From the NCBI GenBank assembly GCA_022565355.1, contig JAIUMU010000004.1:124001-188000 (forward strand): 64,000 bases of DNA, in the 5' to 3' direction. Every line of letters starts with the position of its first letter. The first letter of the stretch is position 1. Both the position numbers and the translations under genes were made by a program. Shown here one piece after another: positions 36,610 through 45,363 of the stretch. The notes beneath the pieces are model-generated. The model made no database searches, was not told the DNA's origin, and saw only the letters and a list, made by a program, of their open reading frames with translations. Origin of the DNA: Idiomarina sp. (GTDB taxonomy: Bacteria; Pseudomonadota; Gammaproteobacteria; Enterobacterales; Alteromonadaceae).

Positions 36610-37521
36610 GTGAAGATTCTATACATAAAACTAGGTGATGGTGGAAGATGGGAACGCTACTGCATCGAGGAGCAGCAGACGCTTAGACTCGGGTACGAAA
36701 GTCCACATCATCAAGAATCGTTGAGTGGTGACTGGGATATCGTTCGCAGTTTTTGGCTTTCTGCTAGAAATGGAAATAAAGGTGCGGCGAGCAGGGACTT
36801 GAATCAGATTCGTGCTTTTTATGAGCTTTCAGAGTCTGATATCTGGATTACGTTTTACCAGAGAAAGATGTACTGGTGCCATGCTCATAAAGAAGTTCAC
36901 GAACTTGAAGACGGCAGCAGAATCAGGAACGTCATTGGCTCCTGGAGTTGTTACGATAAGACGGGAAGCCCGCTTTCCATCGAGAATATTGATGGCAGAA
37001 TTACAAAAGTTCAAGGGTATCGTGGCACTATTTGCGGGGTCGAGCTTCCAGAGTATCTGCTAAGAAAAATTAATGGCGAAGTCCAGCCTGACATTCAGTC
37101 AACAAAAGAAGCTTTGGCATGTTTGAAGCTAAATATTGAAAACCTTATCAAAGGGCTTTGGTGGAATGACTTTGAGCTACTCGTTGACCTGATTTTTTCG
37201 CAGTCCGGCTGGCAGCGAATATCAGTGCTAGGAAAGACAGAAAAGGATATCGATCTTGATATCTTTTCTCCTGTTACGCAGAAGCGCGCGTTCGTCCAGG
37301 TAAAATCCACCACAACAGCGAATCAAATCCAAAGCTACCGCGAAATATTCAATCAACACCATCAGTATGATGAAATGTATTTTGTCTTCCACACCTTTTC
37401 AGGAAATCTTGAAAAGCTGAACATAGGTGATCCACGGGTTGCTGTGTGGGATATTTCAAGAGTAGCCGAGTTGGTTATAAATGCAGGCTTGATAGATTGG
37501 CTGCTTGCGAAGAGAACTTAA
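36610..37521 (+). CDS. Mrr-like restriction endonuclease domain protein
   Basis: The 303-residue cassette product starts at a GTG with GGGAG upstream. The C-terminal half is a PD-(D/E)XK domain of the Mrr type: WWNDFELLVDLIFSQSGW, then KDIDLDIFSP (Asp) and RAFVQVKSTT (Q-x-K). The N-terminal 170 residues (GGRWERYCIEEQQTLRLGY; IWITFYQRKMYWC) form a separate, possibly DNA-reading, domain that I do not recognise. It probably cleaves DNA of a given modification state, but the target cannot be told. Confidence 0.8.
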   Translation: MKILYIKLGDGGRWERYCIEEQQTLRLGYESPHHQESLSGDWDIVRSFWLSARNGNKGAASRDLNQIRAFYELSESDIWITFYQRKMYWCHAHKEVHELEDGSRIRNVIGSWSCYDKTGSPLSIENIDGRITKVQGYRGTICGVELPEYLLRKINGEVQPDIQSTKEALACLKLNIENLIKGLWWNDFELLVDLIFSQSGWQRISVLGKTEKDIDLDIFSPVTQKRAFVQVKSTTTANQIQSYREIFNQHHQYDEMYFVFHTFSGNLEKLNIGDPRVAVWDISRVAELVINAGLIDWLLAKRT

Positions 37522-37593
37522 CAATCGGCTGCACAGCTACCGATTTTCCGCCGCTTAGCGGCTCTAAACCTGTGCGTGAGCCGGACGTTATGT
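37516..37593 (+). other. attC site
   Basis: ACTTAAC to GTTATGT, 78 bp. GGCTGCACAG pairs with CTGTGCGTGAGCC with unpaired bases, and CCGCCGCTTAGCGG forms an inner hairpin. The Mrr-like gene's stop lies in the 5' core. Confidence 0.85.
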
Positions 37594-37733
37594 TTTAACA
37601 TCACCCACAGTGAGTAATTAGGGATATTTTCACAGCACTGTCAGGTTTTTGTCGGGAAAATTTCAGCTTAGTGACGTGTTCGTTTTTCAGCTTTAGTGGA
37701 AAACTTGAGCCTCCTTAAAAGTGAGATGCAACT

Positions 37734-38195
37734 ATGATTGTAAGAAAGCTTCGATTACAAAGAGGTTGGTCACAAGATCAACTTGCTGAATTTATGGATG
37801 TAAGTGTTCGAACAATTCAGCGGCTCGAAAGAGGCCATAAACCCAGCTTGGAAACAGCCAAAGCTTTAGCATCCGTTTTTGAGGTAGATATCTCATCTTT
37901 CAATTTAGAGGAAACGGAAATGAAAACGAAGATCGAACTTAAGCAGGATGAAAAGGAAGCGATTGAATACGCAAAGGGTGCTAAAGAATTTATTGATGGG
38001 GTAATCGCATACGTTGTGATTGCTGTTGTTTTTTTCGCATTCTTTGGTTTTGATACACCACTCCTGTACTGGGTATTTTCTGGAATAGGGGTGGGGTTGA
38101 TTATTCAGGCTCTATTCACTTTTGAAATAATTCGCTTTCCATTCCAAAACTGGGAAAAGTGGATTGCTGAAAAGCGGCTTGGGCGAAAGTTGTAG
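37734..38195 (+). CDS. XRE-type regulator with a 2TM membrane domain
   Basis: The 153-residue protein begins with a helix-turn-helix of the XRE/Cro type (RGWSQDQLAEFMDVSVRTIQ, residues 9-28). After a charged linker it has two membrane helices (about 85-105 and 112-130), followed by FPFQNWEKWIAEKRLG. This HTH-2TM layout is a known family of membrane-tethered regulators, often on mobile DNA. The 140 bases between the attC core and the start could hold its own promoter. The target genes are unknown; autoregulation or control of neighbouring cassettes is possible. Confidence 0.8.
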   Translation: MIVRKLRLQRGWSQDQLAEFMDVSVRTIQRLERGHKPSLETAKALASVFEVDISSFNLEETEMKTKIELKQDEKEAIEYAKGAKEFIDGVIAYVVIAVVFFAFFGFDTPLLYWVFSGIGVGLIIQALFTFEIIRFPFQNWEKWIAEKRLGRKL

Positions 38196-38204
38196 GAAGC
38201 CAAA

Positions 38205-38289
38205 AAATAACATTAGCTATATTCCGCCGCGGGGAAACCACGCGGCGGTTATCGCCAAGCTTTGGGGCGACAACAGTGCTTTGTTATAA
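38205..38289 (+). other. attC-like site
   Basis: AAATAAC to GTTATAA, 85 bp, with a strong inner hairpin CCGCCGCG/CGCGGCGG. The outer arms are poorly complementary, so confidence is moderate. Confidence 0.55.
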
Positions 38290-38396
38290 AACCTTACCAT
38301 GTTACGTCTACTACGATTTTTCCGTTGGCGCCACGCGGATACTCTTCGCTTAGCTTTGAAAAGGCCGCAGGTGCTAGACAACAAGAGGCTATCTGA

Positions 38397-39167
38397 TTGG
38401 AACAAATTCTTGATGCAACGCTAAAGATGATGTTTATGTGGCTGCTTCCGTTAGCGGTCATTGTTGGGGTGCTGAAGTCATCTTGGTTTAAAGGCCTATT
38501 GGGCGAGCTATTGGTGAAGTTGGCAGCAAAGCTCCGATTGCCAAAAGACACTTACCACCGAATTCATAATGTAACTCTTCCAACACCTGACGGAACTACT
38601 CAGATTGATCATATCTTTGTGTCTCGGTATGGAATCTTTGTGGTGGAAACAAAGAACATGAAGGGCTGGATTTTCGGTGGGGAGAACCAAGCTGAATGGA
38701 CACAGAAGATCTTCAAGAAATCCTTCAAGTTTCAGAATCCACTTCGCCAAAACTATAAACATACAAAGGCGTTGGAGGCGACACTAGAAGTTCCGGCAGA
38801 GTTAATCCATTCGGTCGTGGTTTTTACTGGTGAAAGCACATTCAAATCACCCATGCCGGCCAATGTGAGGGGTGGTGGAGGCTACATCACATACATTAAG
38901 TCGTTTACGAACCCAGTGCTGAGTGAAGCTCAGGTTCAACGGGTAATGTCTCAAATCGAGTCTGGGCGCCTTGCGCCCAGTAGGAAAACTCATCGCCAAC
39001 ATGTCGAGCAACTCAGAGCTCGAGCTGACACTTCTGCCGAGCGAAAGTGCCCCAAATGTGGCAGCAGCTTGGTTTTACGAAAGGCCAAACGAGGAGCTAA
39101 TGCTGGTAAAGAATTTTGGGGTTGCTCTGGCTATCCTAAATGTAGGCTGGTACAAAATATTATCTAA
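38397..39167 (+). CDS. NERD-domain protein with topoisomerase-type zinc ribbon
   Basis: A TTG at 38397 with AGAGG eight bases upstream gives 256 residues; an ATG at 38427 is the alternative. A membrane helix (MFMWLLPLAVIVGVL) is followed by a NERD (nuclease-related) domain with TQIDHIFVSRYGIFVVETKN, a D...E-x-K core. At the C terminus is a four-cysteine ribbon CPKCGSSLVL...GCSGYPKC, as in topoisomerase I tails. NERD proteins are linked to DNA processing on plasmids and in defence loci; the exact role is unknown. It is the last plus-strand cassette. A hairpin AGTTGT/ACAACT follows its stop but lacks an attC core. Confidence 0.8.
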   Translation: MEQILDATLKMMFMWLLPLAVIVGVLKSSWFKGLLGELLVKLAAKLRLPKDTYHRIHNVTLPTPDGTTQIDHIFVSRYGIFVVETKNMKGWIFGGENQAEWTQKIFKKSFKFQNPLRQNYKHTKALEATLEVPAELIHSVVVFTGESTFKSPMPANVRGGGGYITYIKSFTNPVLSEAQVQRVMSQIESGRLAPSRKTHRQHVEQLRARADTSAERKCPKCGSSLVLRKAKRGANAGKEFWGCSGYPKCRLVQNII

Positions 39168-39223
39168 TAAGTTGTTACCGCGAGCATCTGACGCACACCA
39201 AACAACTCAATTCAAAGAAACAC

Positions 39224-40621
39224 CTAAAGCAAACAAGTATCACACCAGCCAAACGGGAAGCCAGCTACTGAAGCGGGTTTATTAATTGGTGTTGGTACTG
39301 GTTGTATTTGGTTTGCGTATTGGTAGGGCACCCATTGCTCTGCTTGCATGCGGGCAAAGGCTTGTCGCCAAAAACTGGGGGTGAGTTGGTTTATAGCGCT
39401 GCTTTCGGCGTTAATTAGCAGCACTAGGCCCATTTCATATTTTGGTGAATAGGAGATTTCTGCGCGGAATCCTTGCACCCAACCGCCATGATAAATAAGT
39501 TCTTCTTGTTGGAAATCATACACCCGCCAGCCTAAGCCATAATGGGCATCGGTGAGGCCTTGGCGCCAATCGCGGCGGCGTAAATCTCGGCTGGTGCGCA
39601 CTTTGCGTTCACGGGTAGCGGCCACTGCAGATGGCGGCAGCACTTCTGGGTAATAGCCTAAATGGGCGATTAGCCACTGGGCTAAATCAATGGCGCTGGC
39701 GTTTACGCCTGCTGCGGCAGGGAAATGATAGTAATGGGGTGTTACTTCCCGGCTAAACCAGCCGTTGCGGCCTCGAATATGCGCGGCTGCGCGGTTTTCG
39801 TTGGCTAAGTAAGCTTCTATTCCATATGAAGCATGGTGCATGTTCAGTGGCTTAAATAACTCTTCTTGTACTAAGGCTTCGTAATTTTGTCCGGTTTTCT
39901 CGTGCAGCACATCTTCTACCAAACTGAACAATACATTTTGATACCCATAGCAGGCACCTGGCGTGCACATGGGGTTGATGCGGTTGAAGTGCGGAATAAT
40001 GCGCTCGCGCGGGTATGCCGCCTCAATCAGGTTATCGTAGGCATTGGGAATTACGCCGGTGCTCTGGGATAACAAGTGCTCTACGCGCAGCTCGGTGGCG
40101 TACTCTGGGCTTTTGAATTGCAGCTCTGGAATATATTGGGTAACCGGATCATCTAAATTGAAGGTGCCGCGTTCGGCGAGCAAGCTAGTAAGGCTACCGG
40201 CAAAGGTTTTTGAAACCGAGGCAATACGGAATATAGTACTCGCGTTTACCGGTTGGTTATCGGCTCTACTGCGCACCCCAAAGGTTTTTAGCTCAACAAT
40301 TTGATCGCGATGCACTACGGCATACACACCGCCGGGCACGTTATCGAGTTGTAGGGCCTGCGCAAAAATATCAGCAAACTCGGGATAGATGGATACCGGC
40401 TGCAAACGCAGGTTGGGCACAGGCGTTTCAGCCCGCAGCACTTTCGGCGGCAGCATGTTGGCCCACGAATCAATATCGATGCCCGTGTTTATTTGAGCAA
40501 CACTAACTTGCGCTGCGCCAACATGTGACGCAGCAGCCAGTGATAGGGCGCTACCAACAACTAGTGCCAGCAGCTTTTTTGGAATACTAGCGTGCACGTT
40601 TTTCAGATAAAACTTGGTCAA
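39224..40621 (-). CDS. exported serine hydrolase, class C beta-lactamase fold
   Basis: The 465-residue product has a signal peptide ending about AAASHVGAA. It has the penicillin-binding/class C triad: S-x-x-K in ASVSKTF near residue 134, Y-x-N in YGYQNVLF, and HGG in ELIYHGGWVQG. Such proteins include esterases, D-aminopeptidases and carboxypeptidases; resistance is not implied. The ATG at 40621 overlaps the upstream peptidase gene by 35 bases; a GTG nine codons in would start the signal peptide more typically. It forms a pair with the M28 peptidase, probably for peptide use in the periplasm. Confidence 0.85.
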   Translation of the reverse strand: MTKFYLKNVHASIPKKLLALVVGSALSLAAASHVGAAQVSVAQINTGIDIDSWANMLPPKVLRAETPVPNLRLQPVSIYPEFADIFAQALQLDNVPGGVYAVVHRDQIVELKTFGVRSRADNQPVNASTIFRIASVSKTFAGSLTSLLAERGTFNLDDPVTQYIPELQFKSPEYATELRVEHLLSQSTGVIPNAYDNLIEAAYPRERIIPHFNRINPMCTPGACYGYQNVLFSLVEDVLHEKTGQNYEALVQEELFKPLNMHHASYGIEAYLANENRAAAHIRGRNGWFSREVTPHYYHFPAAAGVNASAIDLAQWLIAHLGYYPEVLPPSAVAATRERKVRTSRDLRRRDWRQGLTDAHYGLGWRVYDFQQEELIYHGGWVQGFRAEISYSPKYEMGLVLLINAESSAINQLTPSFWRQAFARMQAEQWVPYQYANQIQPVPTPINKPASVAGFPFGWCDTCLL

Positions 40622-41633
40622 TTAATTTGGTAAAGCTGAGCGCTGTTTCCGTGGTAATACGGAAAAACTCTTCATCAGCCTTGTCGGAAGTATCGCGTGG
40701 TGAGTGGTAATCTGGGTGATCTGCCACACCAAAATACATAAACGGAATGCCTTCTACATGAAATGCGCCATGGTCTGAGCTCATGGTCCAATCCATCGTA
40801 TTCCCCGCTCGCCATTTTGGCCGATCATGTGCCATAACAATTCGTGCTCCACTTTCTTGCTGTACTCGCCGCACCAAGGGTGCCAACCACGGATGATGAT
40901 AGGTGCCCACCGCGTATAGGAGTTGGTCGGTATCGCGGCTAAGCATATCCACGTTCACGTTAAAGGCGATATCATTCGGATTCAAGTGGCCCGATTTAAA
41001 TAAAGCGTAAGCGCCAGCTAGGCCTTGTTCTTCGCCATCCAGTGCCGCAAATAGCAGCGTATGCTGGGGCTGATTTACAGTGAAATACTCGGCGTAGGCT
41101 AGCAATGCCGCCGTGCCAGAGGCGTTATCATCGGAGCCATAGTAGATATCATCACCGCGCACGCCCAGGTGATCGTAGTGGGCGGTAACCACAATGGTAC
41201 GCAAGCTTGGATCTTGGCCAATAATGCTACCTAAAACATTTACGCCGCTTTCTACACGTTCGCTGCTAAAGCTATGTTCATAACCATCGCTTCCTGCTGG
41301 CGCTAAGCCAAGCGCTGCAAAGCGTTCGATAATGTATTCACGGGCTTGGCGGCTACCATCGGTGCCCGGTGCACGGCCTGCGCGCTCGGCATCGGCTAAC
41401 CAATGCAAATCGGCCATAAGCTGCTCGGCATCAATGCGGCGGGGAGTTTCTGCAGCGCCAGTAGCGGGTGTAATGGCTTCAATTCGGGTTGCTTCGCGTT
41501 CCGTAAGCACATTCAGCAAAATACTGCGGCCAGGCCACCATGCTAACAATACCAATAAAACTAAAAGGCCAACTAGCCAATAGCGGCGTAACCATGATTG
41601 TTGCTTATGTTTTTCGGTATTCGTTGCACTCAT
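40587..41633 (-). CDS. membrane-anchored M28-family metallopeptidase
   Basis: The 348-residue protein has an N-terminal membrane anchor (YWLVGLLVLLVLLAWW) and a di-zinc M28 aminopeptidase domain facing the periplasm. Metal ligands appear in TAHYDHLG, GSDDNASG (bridging Asp) and ALDGEEQGL (catalytic and metal Glu), with a later His in a DHPDYHSPRD stretch. Likely substrates are N-terminal residues of peptides. It is first in an operon with the serine hydrolase and divergent from the VC0807-like gene. Confidence 0.88.
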   Translation of the reverse strand: MSATNTEKHKQQSWLRRYWLVGLLVLLVLLAWWPGRSILLNVLTEREATRIEAITPATGAAETPRRIDAEQLMADLHWLADAERAGRAPGTDGSRQAREYIIERFAALGLAPAGSDGYEHSFSSERVESGVNVLGSIIGQDPSLRTIVVTAHYDHLGVRGDDIYYGSDDNASGTAALLAYAEYFTVNQPQHTLLFAALDGEEQGLAGAYALFKSGHLNPNDIAFNVNVDMLSRDTDQLLYAVGTYHHPWLAPLVRRVQQESGARIVMAHDRPKWRAGNTMDWTMSSDHGAFHVEGIPFMYFGVADHPDYHSPRDTSDKADEEFFRITTETALSFTKLIDQVLSEKRAR

Positions 41634-41815
41634 TGTGGGTTCCTATAATTATTAATAGCCACTGTGGTAGCAGCATTTATCATTATTTTTCATTGCTACT
41701 ATCTTATCTTACCGTGTGGCTGCTGCAAAACGTGAGCAGATAGCATAGTATAAGCCCCTAACGGTATTTACCTCGCATTTTATTCCTCACATCACGAATG
41801 GCAAGCTAGAAATTT

Positions 41816-42532
41816 ATGCAGAAACATGAAAAAGCAGAAAAACCAGCAGTAAAAGAACCCGGGTTAATGGCAAATATGCTGTTTAATATTTTCATTCCGG
41901 TGATTGTATTAATGCAGTTAAGTAGTGACGATCGCTTGGGTGCAGCCCCGGCTTTGGTGTTGGCGTTAGCATTCCCGATTGGCTTTGGCTTACGTGAGCT
42001 GTGGCAACGTAAAAAGATTAACGGCTTCTCGATTCTTGGTTTAGTAAGTGTATTACTTACCGGCGGTATTGGCTTGTTGGAGTTAGATCCTGCCTATATC
42101 GCCATTAAAGAAGCTGCGGTTCCGGGGATTATTGGCTTGGTAGTGTGGGGCAGCCGCTTTACCCGCTTCCCGGTAGTGGAAAAAATTCTGCTCAACCCAA
42201 AAATGATGGATTTAGAGAAGCTGTATCAAACGCTGAATGAGCGGCAACAAACCGCATCGTTTCGGCGGGTAATTAACATTGCTGGCAATGCTGTGGCCGC
42301 GGCGTTCTTCTTATCGGCGGCATTGAATTACTTTCTTGCTCGCATGATTGTAATCAGCCCTGCGGGAACCGAAGCGTTTAATAATGAAATTGGCCGTATG
42401 ACGGCGCTCAGTTTTCCAGTTATTGTATTGCCTACCATGATTATTTTGATGGGTGCTATATTTTACTTGTTCAAGCGTATCCATACACTTACCGGTGAAT
42501 CGGTAGAAACATTCTTGTTAGCAAAGGACTAA
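41816..42532 (+). CDS. VC0807-family integral membrane protein
   Basis: The 238-residue protein has about six hydrophobic segments. The wording ANMLFNIFIPVIVL, PIGFGLRELWQRKKINGFS and a C-terminal FYLFKRIHTLTG matches the VC0807 family of uncharacterised inner-membrane proteins. The function is unknown. The next gene follows after 9 bases, so the two are probably co-expressed. Confidence 0.75.
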   Translation: MQKHEKAEKPAVKEPGLMANMLFNIFIPVIVLMQLSSDDRLGAAPALVLALAFPIGFGLRELWQRKKINGFSILGLVSVLLTGGIGLLELDPAYIAIKEAAVPGIIGLVVWGSRFTRFPVVEKILLNPKMMDLEKLYQTLNERQQTASFRRVINIAGNAVAAAFFLSAALNYFLARMIVISPAGTEAFNNEIGRMTALSFPVIVLPTMIILMGAIFYLFKRIHTLTGESVETFLLAKD

Positions 42533-42541
42533 ACACCGCCT

Positions 42542-43894
42542 GTGGTTACTGTTGATAGTAATGAATCGTTCAGTGTTCGAATTACTCGAGAACTCGGGGA
42601 TTATCCAGAACATAAACTAGATATTTATCTGTTTGTGCCGGGTGAGTTGGGTTTGAATTCTGAGTTGGTAACCGAGCGGGCGTTCTACCATCAAGCATTT
42701 CATGTGCAGCGCACCTATCACAGCCAAGTGCAGTTAGAACCTTTGGTGCGTAGCCGTTTAGTGCAGCGTTTAGCCAAGCAGCAAGAGCGTCCTGGGCCGG
42801 AATATCGCCTAAGCCTGAGTTTGTATGCCTATCAATATGTGAATGCGATTGAGCAAGAAGTAGGGCGCATTTTGCGTGATCGCCCAGAGAATTTGCGAGA
42901 ATCACTCGCGGAACTGCTCGATTTGAGTGCTACTATTTTGCGCAGGTTGCGCCGTACAGCACCGAAAGACGAAGGCTTGCGCCGCTATTACACCAACGTA
43001 GATAACTACCTTTCTTGGTTTTCTGAGCAGCAGTTTTTGCGCTTATCGGTAGAGCTAGAGTTTGCTGATGATGAGCAAGATATTCGCGAATTATTGCTGC
43101 GTATTTCTCGCCGAGAATCGAAATACCGTGCCGAAAACGAATACAACTCGGAACGGGTAAATAGCGATAGCACCCGGGTATCGAACAAAATGCGTTTGTT
43201 ACGCCGCTTAATTGAGTTTCCGGTTACCTTGCGCCGCATTGGCCAAGAGCTTGGCAATATTGAAGAGCGGTTTGTGAAAGCCGGGGTGGCAGCGGTGGTA
43301 ATGACCGCGGTTTCTTATGCGGTGCTGCGGGCTCGCGATACCTTGGGTGATGTTACGGCCGTGTTTATTGCCGCCGTGGCCTTACTGTATGCCGTGCGGG
43401 AAGTATTTAAAGATGATATTCGGCAGAAATTATGGCTGTGGCTGCGTAAAGGGCGGCCCAAATGGCGCCATCAGTACGTAGACCCGAATAATGAAAATAT
43501 GGTGGGTAAATCGCTGGAGTGGATTGATTACAAAAACTTTGTGGATTTAGCCCCCGAAATTAAAAAAGCGCGGCAAGCTACTACGCCCCAGCGCGGTGAA
43601 ACCGTGTTGCATTACAGTAGTTGGTCGAAAATGCTGCCGGCGCGTTTTTTAAGTGGTTATGCCACTACGCGCGAAACCATTGTGCTGGATTTGGAAGTGC
43701 TGGCGCCATTGCTAGAGCAAAGCACCTACCCAATTTATCGCCGCGATGGCAACGATGTAATTAAAGATATCGTAGAAAAACGTTCGGTTTTGAATATCGT
43801 TATCCGCGAACGCTGGAGTGATAATGACGATATTCAGCGTTGGAAAGTGGTGCTGAACCGCAACGGCATTGTAGAAACGGAAGCCGCCCAGTAG
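42542..43894 (+). CDS. hypothetical protein with central membrane hairpin
   Basis: No named family recognised. It starts with GTG. The 450-residue protein has a soluble N-terminal half rich in Arg/Glu (helices such as LRESLAELLDLSATILRR), two membrane helices around residues 245-285 (AAVVMTAVSYAVL; VTAVFIAAVALLYAV), and a soluble C-terminal half with strands such as ETIVLDLEVLAPLL. This suggests a cytoplasmic protein tethered by a hairpin. Its position right after the VC0807-like gene suggests the two act together at the inner membrane. Confidence 0.65.
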   Translation: MVTVDSNESFSVRITRELGDYPEHKLDIYLFVPGELGLNSELVTERAFYHQAFHVQRTYHSQVQLEPLVRSRLVQRLAKQQERPGPEYRLSLSLYAYQYVNAIEQEVGRILRDRPENLRESLAELLDLSATILRRLRRTAPKDEGLRRYYTNVDNYLSWFSEQQFLRLSVELEFADDEQDIRELLLRISRRESKYRAENEYNSERVNSDSTRVSNKMRLLRRLIEFPVTLRRIGQELGNIEERFVKAGVAAVVMTAVSYAVLRARDTLGDVTAVFIAAVALLYAVREVFKDDIRQKLWLWLRKGRPKWRHQYVDPNNENMVGKSLEWIDYKNFVDLAPEIKKARQATTPQRGETVLHYSSWSKMLPARFLSGYATTRETIVLDLEVLAPLLEQSTYPIYRRDGNDVIKDIVEKRSVLNIVIRERWSDNDDIQRWKVVLNRNGIVETEAAQ

Positions 43895-43972
43895 GCAGGT
43901 TCGTAGGCATAAATAGTGATTACCATTTCTCTTTCACCTTGCACTCTCACGTGCAGCTAAAAGGATAAACAC

Positions 43973-45262
43973 ATGGCTGGTGCCGCTAAAAACGCTCCGA
44001 AACGACAGATATTCGGCTGGGCAATGTACGATATTGCCAATCAGGCGTACACCACGATTATTATTTCCTTTGTGTATTCCGCCTTTTTTGTGGCCTACAT
44101 CGTGCCGGTAGATAGCGTATGGCGGGATACCTATTGGTCTATTGCTATTATTGGCTCTACCTTAATTGCCATGGTGTTATCGCCCATTGTGGGCCATTAC
44201 ATTGATCAAGGGGTTTCGAAAAAGCGCTTACTGCTGTGGAGCACCTTGGTGTGCGCCATTTTCACCTGCTTTTTGTACTTTGTAGGCCCCGGTGATATCT
44301 GGTGGGGTATTGCCATTATCTTGATCACCAACACCGCCTGGATGCTCGGTGAGGCCATTATTTCCGCCTTCCTTCCGGATATTTCCACCCGCAAAAACAT
44401 GGGCTTAATTTCTGGATTGGGTTGGGGGTTAGGCTATTTAGGTGGCTTCGTGAGCATGGTGATGGTTTCGGTGATGATTATTCGCGCTGATCCGGTAACT
44501 GATACCGAGGCTTATATTAGCCAGCACCAGTGGTCGATGATTGCGATCTCGATTTACTTTCTGTTGGTGGCCATTCCTACCTTTGTGCTGCTGAAAGAAA
44601 AACCTCGGCCGGTACGCAAGTTAGCGCCAAGTAACTGGCGACAAAGCCTGAACTTACTGAATCAACAACGCTTGCAGCCGGTGCTGTTTCGTTTTTTTTG
44701 GGCGTTCCTGTTTTATATGGCGGGCGTGCAAACGGTAATTAAGTTTATTGGCATTTATAGCACCGGTGAACTGGGCTTAAGCCAAACCGATTTAGTGGCG
44801 GTGTTTTTAGCTACCCAGTTTAGTGCTCTGTTTGGTGCCATTGGTTTTGGCGTGGTTGAGCGCTTCATTGGTGCGCGCAAAGTATTGTTTATCGTTATTG
44901 GCCTGTGGATTATCGCTATTTCTGGCATGTACGGTATTTATGATATCGCTGCGTGGCTAGATATGAGTGTGCGCAATGTGTTTTTAGTGATTGCGCTGCT
45001 GGCAGGCACCGGTATTGGTTCTATTCAGGCCTCTAGCCGCTCGCTGGTAGGTTTACTGGCAACTCCTGAGCGCGATGGTAGTGCTTTTGGCTTGTGGGGC
45101 GTGTTCAACCGTTTAGCCATGCTGCTTGCTGCCACCTTTGGTATTGCCGCAGATTTGCTTACTCGGCAAAGTGCGCTGTTGTTGGTAATCGCATTCTTTG
45201 TGATTGGCGCTATTCTACTTACCCGTGTTAACCAGCTTTCGGCGCTCAGTAGGGGCGAGTAA
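43973..45262 (+). CDS. MFS transporter, UMF1 (Atg22-like) type
   Basis: The 429-residue protein has about twelve hydrophobic segments. FGWAMYDIANQAYTTII at the N terminus and the AxxRSLVG-type stretch QASSRSLVGLLA in the second half are characteristic of the UMF1/Atg22-like MFS branch. Substrates are mostly unknown; amino-acid or small-peptide efflux is possible. AAAAGGA precedes the ATG. A 13-bp tandem repeat begins over its stop codon. Confidence 0.85.
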   Translation: MAGAAKNAPKRQIFGWAMYDIANQAYTTIIISFVYSAFFVAYIVPVDSVWRDTYWSIAIIGSTLIAMVLSPIVGHYIDQGVSKKRLLLWSTLVCAIFTCFLYFVGPGDIWWGIAIILITNTAWMLGEAIISAFLPDISTRKNMGLISGLGWGLGYLGGFVSMVMVSVMIIRADPVTDTEAYISQHQWSMIAISIYFLLVAIPTFVLLKEKPRPVRKLAPSNWRQSLNLLNQQRLQPVLFRFFWAFLFYMAGVQTVIKFIGIYSTGELGLSQTDLVAVFLATQFSALFGAIGFGVVERFIGARKVLFIVIGLWIIAISGMYGIYDIAAWLDMSVRNVFLVIALLAGTGIGSIQASSRSLVGLLATPERDGSAFGLWGVFNRLAMLLAATFGIAADLLTRQSALLLVIAFFVIGAILLTRVNQLSALSRGE

Positions 45263-45302
45263 CAGGGGCGAGTAACCTGCTGAAAAGTAGAGGCGAATAA
45301 CA
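45251..45302. repeat. 13-bp tandem repeat over a stop codon
   Basis: AGGGGCGAGTAAC occurs twice in direct succession (45251-45263, 45264-45276), and a diverged third copy AGAGGCGAATAAC lies at 45290-45302. The first copy contains the stop codon of the MFS gene. Confidence 0.8.
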
Positions 45303-45363
45303 GTAGCGGAAGCGCGCTATTTTTTGCTACCTTGATAAAAAATAATACCAACAAGGTGGCTAT

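Noticed and set aside
39168-39223. Terminal attC after the NERD cassette
   Set aside because: A hairpin AGTTGT/ACAACT with inner GCG/CGC exists, but neither core matches RYYYAAC or GTTRRRY.
39224-40621. Beta-lactamase conferring drug resistance
   Set aside because: The class C fold motifs are shared with many esterases and peptidases; the co-operonic M28 peptidase points to peptide use.
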